Of a stretch of 64,000 nt of DNA, positions 1 through 12,567 are shown piece by piece. The notes under the pieces are model-generated. The model had not been told where the DNA came from and did not search any database. It was given only the letters and a program-made list of their open reading frames with translations. Location: positions 1-64,000 of the forward strand of contig MSJH02000808.1 in assembly GCA_001931875.2 (NCBI GenBank), read 5' to 3'. The stretch's first letter is position 1. Each line of letters opens with the position of its first letter. This DNA is from Byssochlamys sp. IMV 00236. Its lineage: Eukaryota > Ascomycota > Eurotiomycetes > Eurotiales > Thermoascaceae. The translations under genes and the position numbers were made by a program.

Positions 1-626
1 GGGAGTAAAAATAATATGTATTCCCGGACACGTTCGTGGTGGACATAGCCTGTCACAAGGATTTTTGTGAACAAAGTTATCGGATCGCCTTCTGTACCTA
101 GCTAACTAACCTAGATAGACAATCTCTGCCTGTCGATCTGCAGATTGACACGGAGGCTTCCAATTGTAGTTATCGTCTTGGCAGATGCACCGTGGGGTGT
201 TCGTCTTCCAGCAAGGAGCTCCAACCGGCCCACATTTACGACTCTTCGAAGTTCGAAGTCGGCCCCTGAAGGATCATCAAGAGGGTTCTCGGACGCTAAA
301 AGAATTAAATGATCATTCACGCTTCGAAACTGATGGCAGTCTCATTATTGGGATATCAAGAAATCCACTCTGTTGCAGGGTCCCTCGGCCTCTTTAACGC
401 TCTCCTGGTATTGCAGATAAACCAAGTCGTTAGGTGCTGCAAGTCCTCTCAAGTTGTGCTCTTTTTAATACCCTTGATAATTTTCATTGCGTATTTTCCG
501 TTCCAGTTTCATTAGTATATGATACAAACGTCCAAGAGTTTATGGAACGCAAATCTTGTACGTAACGCCATAAATATCGTAACCGCTGTACATATTTGTC
601 GTATTCAACCCATGTTAGGAAGGCCT
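1..626. other. left-edge intergenic region
   Basis: No gene is supported here. A 69-codon minus-strand frame (111-320) reads protein-like, but it has no recognisable domain and no partner exon that I could join. The region probably holds the 3' flank of the membrane-protein gene whose stop codon is at 627. Confidence 0.4.
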
Positions 627-2066
627 CTACAAGGGACCTCTATCCTCAAAAGGTGAATCATGAGTAAAGAATTCAAGTGGACTTGAAGACCCAGACGACC
701 GGACTTCATCCTCTCCGACCCGTACATCGCAGCGTGACTCCATATGCTTCTGGTCATGATCCGGAAGGCCAAGGGCCTTTGAAGATGCCGGTAGCATTTC
801 ATGTTGGGAGTTCCTCGACTGGGTCCATGTTTCCATCTCAATCGTACGCAATATCTCAACTCGTTCGGGCCCGTCGCTACTCGCGTGTTGCTGTGCAGAT
901 GATAACCTGGATCGGGAGTCTTTCGAGAGCCCAGTAGACCTCCAGAGTTTTTGCGTACGACCGCTTTGGCCCAAACTTGACGAGGCGAGGTTGCGCGTCG
1001 ACTGAAACAACCGCGGAACAAAGTGTGCCACCAGTGGACGGAGAGCAGGTGCGGAAGCGCAAATCTTGACGACAGTTAGCAGACACACAATGTGGTAATG
1101 GTGTCTCAAAATAACGTACCAGGCCCAGGTTGATTTCAATAGCGGCCGCAAGGAAAATTGGCCAGCCTACCCATGTTGAATCATACGAGGCGATCAGACT
1201 CTTATAAACAAAGGCTGTCCGGATGGCACCGGCCACATTAACGACGATTCCCACGCCGAAAATGGAAATTACTGCCATGCGTTGTCGGACTGGCAGTTTC
1301 AATCTCCAGATCAGAGGCATTGGCAGAACGGTGCACAACAGATCGGTGAAGATATTGACGACACTGGCCGCAAAGACATCGTTATTCCCATTGAGACAGT
1401 GGTACGGGTAACTTGGCTCCAGATCCCAAAACGCACGAACGGGGCTATAGGCTCGAGGTCAGCGTTCGACAAGTCATGTCGACAGAAGTAAGTAGGGCAC
1501 GTACTTGCACTGAAAAATCGTCATACAGACGAACGTGATGCACATCGCTGCGACAACAAACATTGCCGCGATGAGACAGAGATTGAATGACCGAAAAGCG
1601 CCCTTAATCCCGGCTCCCAGTAGTCGCCTGCAGAACCACAGCAATGAGAGCTTGGTCAGTGTCGAGGCGAAAGAGAAGAAGACCTGAAACATCATGTTGA
1701 GTTTCTCTGAAGTGGGGATCCATTCCAATGGTACATCCCAGATATGTCGGTTCCAGCCATACCGAGCGGACGCAAGAGAGGTGACAACGGCCATAGCAAT
1801 CGCAAAGAGCTGCCCCGGCAGTTGTTAGCTTTATAGTTTATGGGCAATGTTTCTCGCGGCCTTACCATGCTGACAATGATAGTCGCATCGTCGAGACCAA
1901 CGCTGCCAGTGATCCTCAGCCTGGTGTAGATGCGCATGCAAACGACTAAGAATGATAGAGAGGTGAAGACGATATTGACAACTAGCAGTGCACCTCCACG
2001 ACTCGGAGGATCGATGTAATTCGGCGTTGGCCAGTGGGCCATCACGCTTGCAGGAGGTAACTGCAT
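627..2066 (-). CDS. fungal rhodopsin-like seven-helix integral membrane protein
   Basis: I read four exons (2066-1866, 1809-1505, 1444-1120, 1064-627) that keep phase across three short GT..AG introns and give about 422 residues. Hydrophobic segments run through the first two thirds. The order of motifs is that of the fungal 'rhodopsin domain' family related to PTH11-type receptors: a GLDDATI stretch after the second helix, the FQCNPVRAFWD loop, a YPYHCL loop, and EINLGLICASAPALRPL after the last helix. The C-terminal 110 residues are polar and cytoplasm-like. Members are plasma-membrane proteins of mostly unknown function; the ligand cannot be inferred. The start was placed at the ATG at 2066; an in-frame ATG at 2105 adds 13 residues. 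The family is large and often lineage-specific, which suits its position beside a gene-poor stretch. Confidence 0.85.
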
Positions 2067-4896
2067 GGTGACAGAAAGACCGTTTGAACGAAAACCGAAA
2101 CCCAACGAGTGAAGATGACCGCAGAGCGGTCACTTGGGAAGGATGGACTCCGATCTGTTATTGCAGCGCAACAATTCAACATTTATGTCAAAGGGATGAC
2201 GGTCTCCATATACCCATGCCGGCCGAATTGCCTTTAGCCAAAGTTTCAGTCAGAAGGGGACTACCCCAGGGACCAAGATTTAGTCGATACCAGCTCCATC
2301 GACAGAGACTTTGCTAAAACTGCTCGCAGAGCCGTTCTAACGAGAGTATAAGCCGCAGTGATGCATCCACATCTTCCATCATCGCGTGGTACTGTGCAGT
2401 GAGGGGGCATCATTGGCGCCCTTAGTGTGCATCGCCGGATAGTCATCGTTGCCTTGTGGGCCAGTTGGCTTGGAAGTCCGAAGAGCTCATCGCAAGGCCG
2501 AATAGTCTGAAGAACTACATGCAGGTCAAACTTCTCTTGACCATACGCTAGGGTTCCATCCGTGGTTGGTGCACGCACGACTTCCAAAATGGCAGTCTCT
2601 CCGATGAGCCCTGGGAGCCGCGATCTCCAGGGTATTGAAGGCCCTATGGTGATAGGTAGATCATAGGGCCCATCGGTTCGCAACCGGCTCCACGGAGGGG
2701 CGGAAAGGACTTTGATCGCACCCTGGGAGTAGATTATCGACCGAAGAGCCCTACAACAGTGTGATGGCCCAGGAACCAGGGACATGTTGGACAGCTCATG
2801 CATCTCTCGCCCTTGGTAGTTGTCGAGGACATTAGCCGCGGTATAATTCGGTTATTAGCTCTCATTATCGCTATGGGTGGCCGCATCGGTGCCGTATTGC
2901 ATCTTTGCATCGGCAAAGAAGAGCATCGTAATCGAAGTTGTTCCTCCACCCAGCCACCACTCATCACCGGCCAAACATCCCACATTATTATTGAAAGCCA
3001 TGTTCCGCTGTTACCAGGGCGTTCGGCAATCAATGCCATGAGATCCGTGGGATGAGCACGAAAGGTTCCACCGCTAGACTCCGACCACGTGCAGCCGAGT
3101 CGGCCTGCGCGGCCTGTGCCGCCCTGTGGCGCGTTGTGAAAACAAATAAAGGCGGGGGACCAGACCAGCCCAGAATATCGGCAAGAACAGCGATAGATTC
3201 CAGAGGAAAGTGTTCTAGAATAAGTAGAAGCTCAGGCAATCATTCCGTCACTAGAAATTCGCAAGATATACCAGCATTCCCGACATTCGAACCGTCTTAG
3301 GTATTATTGCACACTATCTCAGATGTAAAATGCGACGGCCGGGTTGGAGGAACGAGGTTCATCTGCTATTAGGCTTGAGCGTGGCCACCATCAATCAGGT
3401 TGCACAATAGAACTGGCCTAGAAAATCAATTGACTCGATTGATATGGTGGCAAGTGACTGTTGCAATTGGGACAGCGCTATATTGGCAGACTTTCCAGGA
3501 TAGCTGGGAGTCCTTTTCCTCTTGCCGCAGCACATCCACTGAGCAGGCGTAGCTGTCCGGGGAGTCACCGCGCTGCTCCCTAGTAAGGTTGCATTGATTG
3601 ACTCCAACCGCACCAGCGTTGTGCAATAGTTGATTAGTGGCAAGCTGTTTGAGCACAGAGAGTTGAGCACAGAGGCGTATTACCTCTTAACTGCATGATC
3701 TCGGCCTGCTCTCAGTAAGCCATTCATCGAGGGTTTTCAGTCTCAGTCGTCTGAAAGTAGTACGGTCTCCTTTCCAATAATACGACAAAAAGAGCAACAG
3801 GGGCCACGCGAGGATGATGACCAGACATTCATTGATTTCAGCAAACACATGTTTTCTTATTCGCGCAGACCGAACTCCCTGCAGAGCAAATGCAGTCAAG
3901 TGCACATTCATAAATCTGGGGACGGCCACTCGACGACGCGGCACAGAAGGACCTTGATATTATTATTACCGTCCGTGCAATCAGGATCATAAGGATGGTG
4001 ACGGATGACTGACAGAGGACGATCCTATGCAGCTCTCAGGGGTGCCCATACTTTAACTGGATGAGAATTTTCCGCGGCCTTCTAGACTCGCCCGTGCGAG
4101 TTTCAGCGCCATCGATTTCGTTTCAGATGGCTAAACGGTCGATCTCAGCCACTGAACGGTCTCCGTGGGCGCTGTACGGAGTGGAAGCGAAAATAGAATG
4201 AGGCAACAGTAGCAGCATGAGTCAATGGGCCGCTTGGATAGATGGGATGATAATAATAGACCCAGTTGTATTCTTCCCTCTGTCTGTTGACCGTTGGGAT
4301 GACCGTTTGGCTGCGGATGAGTGGGCTGCGGGTGGCGGCTGTTCCCGTGTTTTGACATTACAATAGATGTGCAGTTTAGTGCCGCCCCCGGGTTTCTCAA
4401 CAGAACAGCAGCTTTGAGCAATTCAGAATGATGCTAAACCAATGGCTAGTCTAATCTTGCCTTTTCTGGGGTTTGGCAGGGCTGGATCTTGACGCAGAAT
4501 GTGGAGTAGTGCTCAGACAGGCGCTGGTTCTTGCTCTGAGACAATGGCCTCTATCTACTAGCATCTAGCCTCTTAACTCTTATCCGGTCTTTTTTTCTTC
4601 TTCTCCATCTCATCCCACCTCTTTTCTTTTTGTTTTCACCCAATCCATTCGTTTTCCTTGGGTGTTTTCTTCTTTACGTTTCTTAGAGACGACCTTTTTG
4701 TATTTCTTTTCCTCAATGCAGTTGCTAACGTCTTTCTCTGCTTGATTTCAATTTCTCACCGCTCGTACGGCTAGACGGATCGCCATTGCAACAAGATACG
4801 TACGCTTACAGTCCATTCTCCAGCCAGCAACGGAGTAACTGCTCATAGCAGGTCTCCAGTGCCTACACAGTACACCATAGGACCCAAACTGGAAAA
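2067..4896. other. 2.8 kb without a supportable gene; broken coding-like fragments
   Basis: Minus-strand frames at 2261-2803, 2734-3039, 3030-3239, 3395-3670 and 3687-3944 are open, but none has a recognised domain and they do not join into one reading frame. Around 2845-3010 one minus-strand frame reads like a real protein piece (FNNNVGCLAGDEWWLGGGTT) before a TAA, so a decayed gene is possible. The last 400 bases (about 4560-4750) are strongly pyrimidine-rich on the plus strand, as in fungal promoters and 5' leaders, and lead into the bestrophin-like gene at 4897. Confidence 0.4.
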
Positions 4897-6620
4897 ATGG
4901 ATCATCAGACGGACCATGACACAGAGCGAGATGTCCACATCGCAGCACTGCCCGCCTTTCTGGAGAATCTCGTGCGCGAGGGACATTTTACGCACCAGCA
5001 GCACCACCGGAGCAGTGTTGCTGACCTAGACCGCTATTTCGTAAGTCTAGAACTATAATCTGCCTTGGCATAATCTAACTGTGGCACAGGTTGGTCCACG
5101 AGATCTGGATAAGCATACGAAATGGCCCGCGTTTCTGCGGTTGCATGGGAGCGTTTTCCCCAAGCTGATCCTACCCATGATATTCATGGCATGCTGGTCG
5201 ACGTTGATTACTTGTATATCTGCTTTCGTATATAACCGTAAGAGAATCCACTTCCTGCCTTAGCACGAAAACCCTTGACTAATGCATCCGCTGGCATCTA
5301 GTCGGAATCGATAATATCCTCCTGACAGTTCTCGGTTTCGTCGTCGGTCTTTCCTTGTCTCTCCGAAGTTCTACGGCATATGAGAGGTAAAGCGAGAGAC
5401 AAGCCTTTAGCCTGTCGAATACTCTACTGACATAGTCAAGATATACTGAAGGACGAAAATACTGGGCATTGCTACTGCAAACCTCTCGTACACTTGCTCG
5501 TCTGATATGGGTCTCCATAGCTGAACGGGAGGGAGAGCATGGAAAAGACGATTTGCTGGCAAAAGTGTATGGTCTCTCTAAGCTTTCTATTCGATATGGA
5601 AGAACTTGAGTCTGATTGTGTCCTAGGAGCTCGTTCAACCTGATACTCGCGTTCGCCATCGCCTTGAAACATAAGTTAAGATTTGAGCCTCATGTGGCTT
5701 ATGAAGACCTCGTCCCTATCGCAGGACATTTGGACACATTCGCCAAAAGCGCCCACGACTCAGAGTTACTCAAACATCCCAAAAAGTCGACCTGGAAAGC
5801 TGCAGGGGAATACCTTGGAGTGTCCTTTGCTGAGTCGAACCCGAGGAAATTGATCAAGCGTTCCAAAAAGCCGCTTGGTAACTTGCCACTGGAAATCCTC
5901 AACCACCTTGCCGCATATATCCAGATGAGCGTAGAGAACGGTACATTGACTAGTCCTACTGTCCAGACGCAAGTCTGTAAGTATTCAAGACGGCTGTTGA
6001 CAATTAGAACTATGTTAACGTGACCAGACACTGCCCTTTCCCAGTTCACCGAAGTCTTGACGGGTACAGAGAGAGTTTTGAGCACCCCCCTTCCAGCTGC
6101 TTACACCATTGCGATCTCTCAGATCTCCTGGATCTATGTCATGGTCCTTCCATTTCAGCTATATAACTCACTAAAATGGATTACCATCCCGGGAACTATC
6201 GGTAAGATTTCTCTGTTGCGCCTCTCATGCAGGCAACCAAGACTTAACGTCTCTGTAGTTGCCGCATACATCATCCTTGGTCTTGCTGCTATCGGCAAAG
6301 AAATCGAAAATCCGTTCGGTCACGATGTCAATGATCTGCCTCTCGACAATTACTGTACGCAGCTCAGTTCAGAATTAGATGTCATTGCCGCCTCGCCCCC
6401 ACCTAAAGGAGAGGAATTCCTCTCCAGAAGCGAGAATCTTGTCCTCTATCCTCTGAGTTTCAGCGGGTACGCTGACTGGAGGGAGCGCAGCGTCGAGGAT
6501 ATCCGAGCTGCGTTGAGAAGCAAAGTGATCGCCAACTCAGCCCGTACGCCCGGTCTATCCAAAGCGTCATCGATGGTGGATTTATCATTCCATCACAGGG
6601 CCTCAAAGCAGGGCGCCTAA
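4897..6620 (+). CDS. bestrophin-like (UPF0187/RFP-TM) anion channel family protein
   Basis: Seven exons (4897-5040, 5090-5237, 5302-5386, 5441-5566, 5627-5976, 6028-6201, 6259-6620) stay in phase. Features match the bestrophin / UPF0187 family of membrane chloride channels: an N-terminal hydrophobic pair (LILPMIFMACWSTLIT, then LTVLGFVVGLSLSLRSSTAYER), the YTEGRKYW segment that follows it, a second hydrophobic pair (TIAISQISWIYVMVLPFQLY and VAAYIILGLAAIG), and the diagnostic IENPFGHDVNDLPLDNYC block, which in bestrophins forms a calcium-clasp-like acidic region. The start ATG at 4897 has A-rich context and opens the frame. In fungi these proteins are little characterised; anion conductance is an inference from family. 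The fourth intron was placed at GTATGG (5567), because this restores the frame to the conserved helix LILAFAIALKHKLRFEP. Confidence 0.88.
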
Positions 6621-7268
6621 ATTTGATATTTCTTTTTGCTAGCGATGCGGCCAGTCTGTCACAAGATATCTTGCTCTTCTTGCTTGCTTTCAAACGGATC
6701 AAAATTGCATTAACGGAGTGGATGTGTCTGATTTCCGAGGTTATTTGTTCATTTCAAGTACATGTACTTCTTTTCTTCGCGTTCCTCTTTAACTTCTCTC
6801 ACACCTGTTTGATGCAGGTGATATGAGACGGCGAGCCCGTCATTCATTTTTGCAGTTCCTATTACTCTCCTTTATGACATCTTGACCTTTATCACGTATT
6901 TAACCCAGACCTGGGCAGAAATTGAACGAGATGCGCAAGTCTTTTCGGACTGCAGTTCTCTGAGACCGTCGCTATGTAGGTGGATCCAAAGTCCGGCAGT
7001 GATGACTTGGCTGCTCCTGGTTGAAATCGCGCGATAATTCATCTCTTTATCGCTGGATCTTGAGATCACCTGGCCGTCTCGGTCTTCGGGACGCAGAGGT
7101 CCCTGCTCCGTCATCCCAAGGAGAGATGGCACGTCTGCATCAGATGACCATTCTTGCAGGCATCTTGCAACTGCACGATCGCCTACCAGCGACTCTGCGT
7201 GCATATATCTTATCGAGGGGCGATATTCCCTCTGGCATGTAATCTGTATCGTAGCCCACCCTCACTTC
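6621..7268. other. convergent 3' flank between bestrophin-like gene and pop8
   Basis: The spacer lies between two converging genes. It contains only short overlapping frames without protein character (for example 6872-7204 minus). Nothing else was recognised. Confidence 0.5.
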
Positions 7269-7852
7269 TCATGGAGCAAACAGATCTGTTCCTGATCCAT
7301 TCACGAGCGCACCGAGGAAATTCCCTTTTGCACAGACCCTCCATGCAACATTACCCGCATTTGCACCCGAGCTCCCACTCGATTTGCTCCCACCAATCCA
7401 TGAAGACACCGCTGATACGACCGCCGACGCGTCGTCGCGCGGAACCCGGATCCACGCGTATTTATTCGCGCCGTCATTTTCGACCTTGAGGAGGTCGATG
7501 GAGATCGCTGTGCCTGTGACACCTAGGAACTGGGAAAGTGCGGAAGAGAGATATGTTCGCGTAGTGAGCTCATCGAGGAGCGTGTTCGCAGAGGAGTAAC
7601 CAGGTTGTGGGATTCTGTGTAATAAGCAAGGCAAGTTAGTTGCTTATGTCACTCGTGAGTCTTCAAAGTGATAGTCCTAGAGACATGGTAGGGATAGACA
7701 GAGAGGAAAATGGAGGAGAAACCATACAACTGCAGTTTCAGATAACTCCATGGCGGATTCCGAGCCGTGAAATGGATCACTTTGCTATCTTTCTGCTGCG
7801 CAGATGATGCCGGCGGAGCTGGAGTGTCTGATGCTTTGCGCTTCGAAGCCAT
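7269..7852 (-). CDS. pop8: RNase P / RNase MRP protein subunit Pop8
   Basis: Two exons (7852-7728 and 7614-7269) joined across a 113-nt intron give about 156 residues. After a basic Ser/Pro/Ala-rich start, the protein has the block HFTARNPPWSYLKLQL, which is typical of the fungal Pop8 domain. It is followed by a small alpha/beta region (TYLSSALSQFLGVTGTAISIDLLKVE, split here by position only) and an IRVPRDDASAVVSAVSSWIG segment. Pop8 is a protein of nuclear RNase P and RNase MRP, which mature tRNA 5' ends and process pre-rRNA. The intron interrupts the codon after LQ, and the donor GTATGG lies at 7727. Length agrees with fungal Pop8. Family assignment is from motif recall only. Confidence 0.75.
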
Positions 7853-8466
7853 TGTCGCTTATTCCAAAATAAATCTGTCTGGTTCAAGATGGGGTTGTCC
7901 TCGTCTGGCGTAGAGATTGCTACCAATAAGGGTTGTTGTCTTTGGTTTTTTTTTTTTTTTTCTTGATCTGCAAAGGAATTCTAGCGTAAATCGGAAATGG
8001 CGCCTATCAATCGCGAGCTCTAGGCTTGGCAAGGCTTAACGTTTAGCGTTTGGCTCCCCCGCATTCCAGAGTGATGTCACACAGCACGCTATATACAACG
8101 ATTGTTGTATTTTTATAGAAGTACTGTTTGTCGTAAAGACAAGACTAGAGTTTGTGCTAAGAGCATTTTGTCATCAGCTTCTGGTAGACATAGAATCAAA
8201 ACCAAATGCCTCGTTTGCTGCGACTACATCGAACGGACTTTATATATTTTGAATTTAGAGTAGGTAGTATGAGACCGCTTATTATTGGCGAAGGTGAATA
8301 AAGATCATCGATCATACCAGCGCGGAGTATATATATTCTATAACAAAAAACATTCACGATCACGTTTCTTTTCCAATCATCAATCGATCGAACAACCAAA
8401 TATCGAAGCGACCATATCCTTACCATAGAACATTCTACGGGTAGAAGACAAGGGTAGGTCTCGAGT
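7853..8466. other. intergenic, includes poly-T tract
   Basis: A run of T at about 7946-7961 lies upstream of the pop8 start, probably in its promoter or leader. The stretch 8070-8400 is AT-rich and without a credible frame; the 98-codon minus frame 8196-8492 overlaps the end of the next gene and looks random. Confidence 0.45.
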
Positions 8467-8947
8467 TTATTTCCCATCAACAATAGCTTCACTTAGTCTC
8501 TGTTTGGCCTTCTCTAGGAAATCTGCTTCAGTCTCTCCACCAATATCCAATCCGCTTATGGAGAGTGTCTTCTCGCGCGACTTGTGACCGCGGATAATCG
8601 CGACATCGGATTTGGAGACATCGAAGACCTAAAGGGTACGTCAGAAGTGCATTTATCAGGGATTGGAATTGTACAATGATTTAATGCGATGAGGAAATGC
8701 ATATACTCACATCTGCAAGGACCTTCGATACTGCCGCATTGGATTCTCCATCTCTTGGAACTGCTGCCACTGCAATGTCGACGGTTTCAGGCCCCACGGC
8801 CAATACACCCTGACGCCGCGCAGATGCGTTGGGCTTTACATGGCAGGATATCTGCAGAGTATATTTTGGCTGTGATTTGCCTTTCCTGTCGCGGATCTTC
8901 GTTGCGCTTTGTATCAAACGGAGCAGAGGTGGAGATTTGCTTGCCAT
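8467..8947 (-). CDS. DUF167 / UPF0235 (YggU-type) family protein
   Basis: Two exons (8947-8711 and 8628-8467) join in phase 0 and give 132 residues. The order of motifs is that of the small DUF167 fold: [15 protein letters not shown], then [22 protein letters not shown], then [18 protein letters not shown] and a C-terminal helix ending EAIVDGK. The family is found in all domains of life, and its biochemical role is not established. An in-frame ATG at 8968 would add seven residues; I chose 8947 because [13 protein letters not shown] is the usual kind of fungal start. The gene diverges from the tryptophanyl-tRNA synthetase gene with 371 bases between start codons. Confidence 0.85.
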
Positions 8948-9106
8948 GTTGAAAGATAGAGTCCGCACAGGTCAGGCACTGTTTGCTGGAAGACAGATCC
9001 TGATTGACCCATCCGGGGAACCTGTTAGCGGTGTCATGGACTATCTATCTACTGTACATGCTAATAAATACTGGGAACGAATGGTTATTGTCGGCGGTGC
9101 CTGACC

Positions 9107-9236
9107 TGACTCTTCACCCCGGACAGATCTCGGCCCAGCATTTCTCCGACCCTGGGCCAATATTAATTCTCCAACTCCGAATGACGGCCGCAGGCTAAAC
9201 CCGCATGGGAAATTTACCCCTCCGTTTTCCTGACTC
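9107..9236. promoter_or_regulatory. two TGACTC elements upstream of tryptophanyl-tRNA synthetase
   Basis: TGACTC occurs at 9107-9112 and 9231-9236 within the 371-bp divergent spacer. TGACTC(A) is the core recognised by the Gcn4/CpcA amino-acid-starvation activator, and aminoacyl-tRNA synthetase genes are known members of that regulon in fungi. Neither copy is the full palindrome TGACTCA, so this is suggestive only. Confidence 0.35.
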
Positions 9237-9318
9237 GAAGCGCACCCCCGCGATCGTTTTTCGATCTTGCTAATTGAACAGCATCCATTTGGATTAATAA
9301 ATCTCGCTAGTTCACACA

Positions 9319-10843
9319 ATGGCAGAAGACAGCGCTGCGCCTAGCCACGAGCAGGACATCAACCCCTGGTCCGTCGAGGGTGCCCGCACGGAGACCGGAG
9401 AGGTTGCCGCAATTGACTATGAGTCGCTCTCCAAGTATGTTCGCCTCTAATTTCCGGGAGATCGCGCACCTGGTGTCTGCAGCTGACTTACTGATGATAG
9501 GAAATGGAATACCTCGCTCATCGACAAGGAGCTTCTCGAGCGCTTTGAAAGAGTGACCGGCCACAAGCCGCATCGCTGGCTGCGGCGCGGCCTGTTCTTC
9601 AGCCACCGTGACTTCGACAAGATTCTGACCAAGTACGAACACGGCGAACCGTTCTTCCTATATACTGGACGAGGTCCGAGTACCGGTAGCCTGCACTTGG
9701 GACACACGATCCCGCTGCAGTTCACAAAGTGGTTGCAAGATGTGTTCGATGTCCCGTTGGTTTTCATGCTTACGGACGACGAGAAGGCGCTGTTCAATGA
9801 TCAGGCGACCTTTGAAGATACCCTGCATTTCGCGATGGAAAACGCCCGGGATATTATTGCGCTTGGATTTGATGTCAAGAAGACCTTCCTTTACAGCGAC
9901 TTGAAGTACCTGGGCAACCACTTCCTGATGAACGCCTGGGAGTTCTCCCGTCTCATCACCTTCAACCAGGTTCGCGGTGCATTTGGCTTTAACGAAAGGT
10001 AAGCTGCGCCACTATAGTGCCATTCAATATCTAGATCAGCGTACTAATAACATAACACAGCTCCAACATCGGAAAGATCTTCTTCCCGTCCGTCCAGTGT
10101 GTCGCCGCATTTGCAACTTCGTACCCCGAAATCTGGACAGATGAGCCGCTCCCTGTTCGCTCGCAGAAGATAGCAGATATTGCCTGTTTGATTCCCATGG
10201 GCATTGACCAGGACCCATACTTCCGTCTTCTCCGTGATAACGCCCACCGGATGCGTTACCCCTCCCCCAAACCCGCCCTGATCCACTCGAAGTTCCTCAC
10301 TGCCCTGCAGGGAGCTGGTGGCAAGATGTCATCTTCCAATCCAAACTCGGCCATTTTCATGACTGATACGCCGAAGCAGATTAAGGTGAGCTCTCTATAT
10401 TCTCTTCGCCCGTAAGGAATAGTCGCTGACCTGTCATGTAGACGAAAATCAACAAGTATGCGTTCAGCGGTGGCCAAGTTAGCATCGAAGACCACCGCCG
10501 TCTTGGAGGTAACCCGGATGTCGATGTTTCGTACATCTATCTGACATATTTCGAAGAAGATGATGAAAAACTAGAAAAGATCTACAATGATTACAAGAAG
10601 GGTGACCTTCTCACCGGAGAACTGAAGAAGCTGGCTATCGATGTTCTCACGGAGACTGTGCAGCAGTTCCAGGAAAGGAGAAAACAGGTCACGGACGAGG
10701 TTTTAGAACAATACATGAAGCCGCGAAAACTGGAGTGGCGAGGAAACCCCAACCCTGTCCCGAAGCCCCCTTCCGAGGAGAAACCTGAGGAAAAGGGGAA
10801 GGGCAAGGGAAAGGGCAAGGACAAGAAGTTGGTGGTTTTGTAG
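9319..10843 (+). CDS. wrs1: cytoplasmic tryptophanyl-tRNA synthetase
   Basis: Four exons (9319-9434, 9501-9998, 10061-10385, 10442-10843) keep frame and give about 446 residues. This is a class Ic aminoacyl-tRNA synthetase that charges tRNA-Trp in the cytosol. The HIGH-equivalent [10 protein letters not shown] lies in the first half, and the KMSKS-equivalent GGKMSSS lies near residue 310. [11 protein letters not shown] and the eukaryote-type block KYAFSGGQ are also seen. The C-terminal extension is Lys/Gly-rich with four GKGK-like repeats, a low-complexity tail common in fungal copies. There is no mitochondrial leader, and the protein is of the long eukaryotic type, so it is the cytosolic enzyme. 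Confidence 0.97.
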
Positions 10844-12567
10844 ACATAAAAAGCATTTCCAGCGGCAGGTAACGAGAGTATGAGGAAATGAGGTCTTCAT
10901 TTTGAAATGTATTGTCCTGGTTGGAGATATATACCCTACCACTGATTGCTAGACTTTAGCCGGTGGTATCACACCACGTGCTCTACTGTGCCCTTACCAG
11001 GATCTCCCGTTAGTGCAGCCATGTCTTATTGTAATAAAGGGCATTACACACAAAGCACAGAATGTGTCTTGAGTTTGAGACTTAGTTGCCAGTTCTACAC
11101 CCCACTTTGATGGACTGTATGATGCCTCAAGGAAAATCGCGCATGACGTCGCTCGCCCAGCCTCCCTTATATCTATCCTTTCATCCTAGAAAATGTCTTT
11201 GTTCTATATACTCATTATGACATGTAGATTCATTAAAAGTTCTAGCAACAAGTTAAGATCCCCTATAACAGAAAATTTATAGTAGTTAATTCTAAGCTCA
11301 AAGATTCCTAAGCGCAGGCAGGTAATCACTACAGAGTTATCAGTTGTAAGCACAGAGCAGAGACTCCTGCGATATTTGCAAGATGTCTTATCTTTTGTTT
11401 TGTTAGATTTGTCTCTTATCACCTTTTGCAGATCAGTGTCCTATCTGGTTAATAGACATTCAATAATCTATGGCAGTGAGTATAAGACAAATAAAGCCAC
11501 AATATATCTACAAAAAGGGGCAAGGAGATATACTCGGAGAAATCACGACATCAATCCTTGATTCTAGCCACAACTGCTGTCGGTTAGCCTTCCACGTTGA
11601 GGCAATAGAATTAGGAAATTCTCTAGTAGGCTATACCATGTCTGGGTGAGACTAGAATAGGAAAGATATTACGAGATAGGGAAAGATACCTATGGTAGTA
11701 CATATGCAGAAGCATGGCGGCTAGATGGATACGTTTTGTAGCTATCTCCACATATCCCAGGTGTATTACTGAAGACCAGTTTCGTTTCTGGACTTTGCTT
11801 TCTATACGAGGGAGCCGATTCTACTATTTTCTCGTGGAGACCGGAGTATTCCACCGTTGCTGTCGTTGCTGTCTAAACACTGGAAACTCCGTGTTCCATG
11901 TTAGCCATCCCAACATACCATTTGCTCCTGACAAGAGATATACTCTAATAGTAGTAAATATAGTAAACCCCGAATCGAGAGATATGACAGGATTGTTTCC
12001 TGGATACTATTAGCAGCTCATAGGATACCAGGAGAAAGGAAATTGACACCTTCCCCTGAAGATTACAACATATAAGAAACATGAAGGACTTCACCGCCGC
12101 GACGGCGCCCGCCGGTACCTATTTGGGCAGTTGTATCAACATCGCTTCTCTTACCTAAAGGGGAACGCGTCGTCCTGGACCCTCCCTCACTTCTCACCTT
12201 TGTTTACCTTTTGTCCAATCCTTTCTCGCATGATGTCCTGAACCTATCTTGGAGAAGAGCAGACACTCCTGGAAATCTTGTTTTGTTTCGTCTGGGAAGA
12301 TCCATACCATCTTTGAAGCCTTTGAATAGGAGCTCCTTAGGGAGGTCCTGGCCATCTTTCTGGCTTTCTGGAATTTCCAAAGACTGCTGCTGCAAGAACA
12401 CTTTCGTGAGAGGTTGAGAAGGGCCAAAGAGTGTTTCCAAACTCTCCTTTTCCTTTGACTTTGTTAGCTGAATTCTTGGGACCCCCCTATCCCTACATCA
12501 TTATTTGTCTTTGGAGGCTCCTTTTGTTTGTTGATCGTCAAATCGTGCTCAGGGGCAATCATTCAGG
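10844..12567. other. AT-rich gene-poor spacer at the left edge of the accessory island
   Basis: Nothing here is a supportable gene. Frames at 11204-11422, 11376-11561 and 11714-12013 are short and lack protein character. Sequence from about 11200 to 12050 is AT-rich, with no terminal repeat or transposase signature that I can see. From about 12150 on, pyrimidine-rich sequence marks the likely promoter and leader of the gene at 12568; overlapping frames at 12194-12440 fall inside that leader. Confidence 0.4.

Noticed and set aside
11204..12013. Short frames suspected to be transposon remnants
   Set aside because: No transposase or reverse-transcriptase motif, no terminal repeats or target duplication seen; simply AT-rich DNA.
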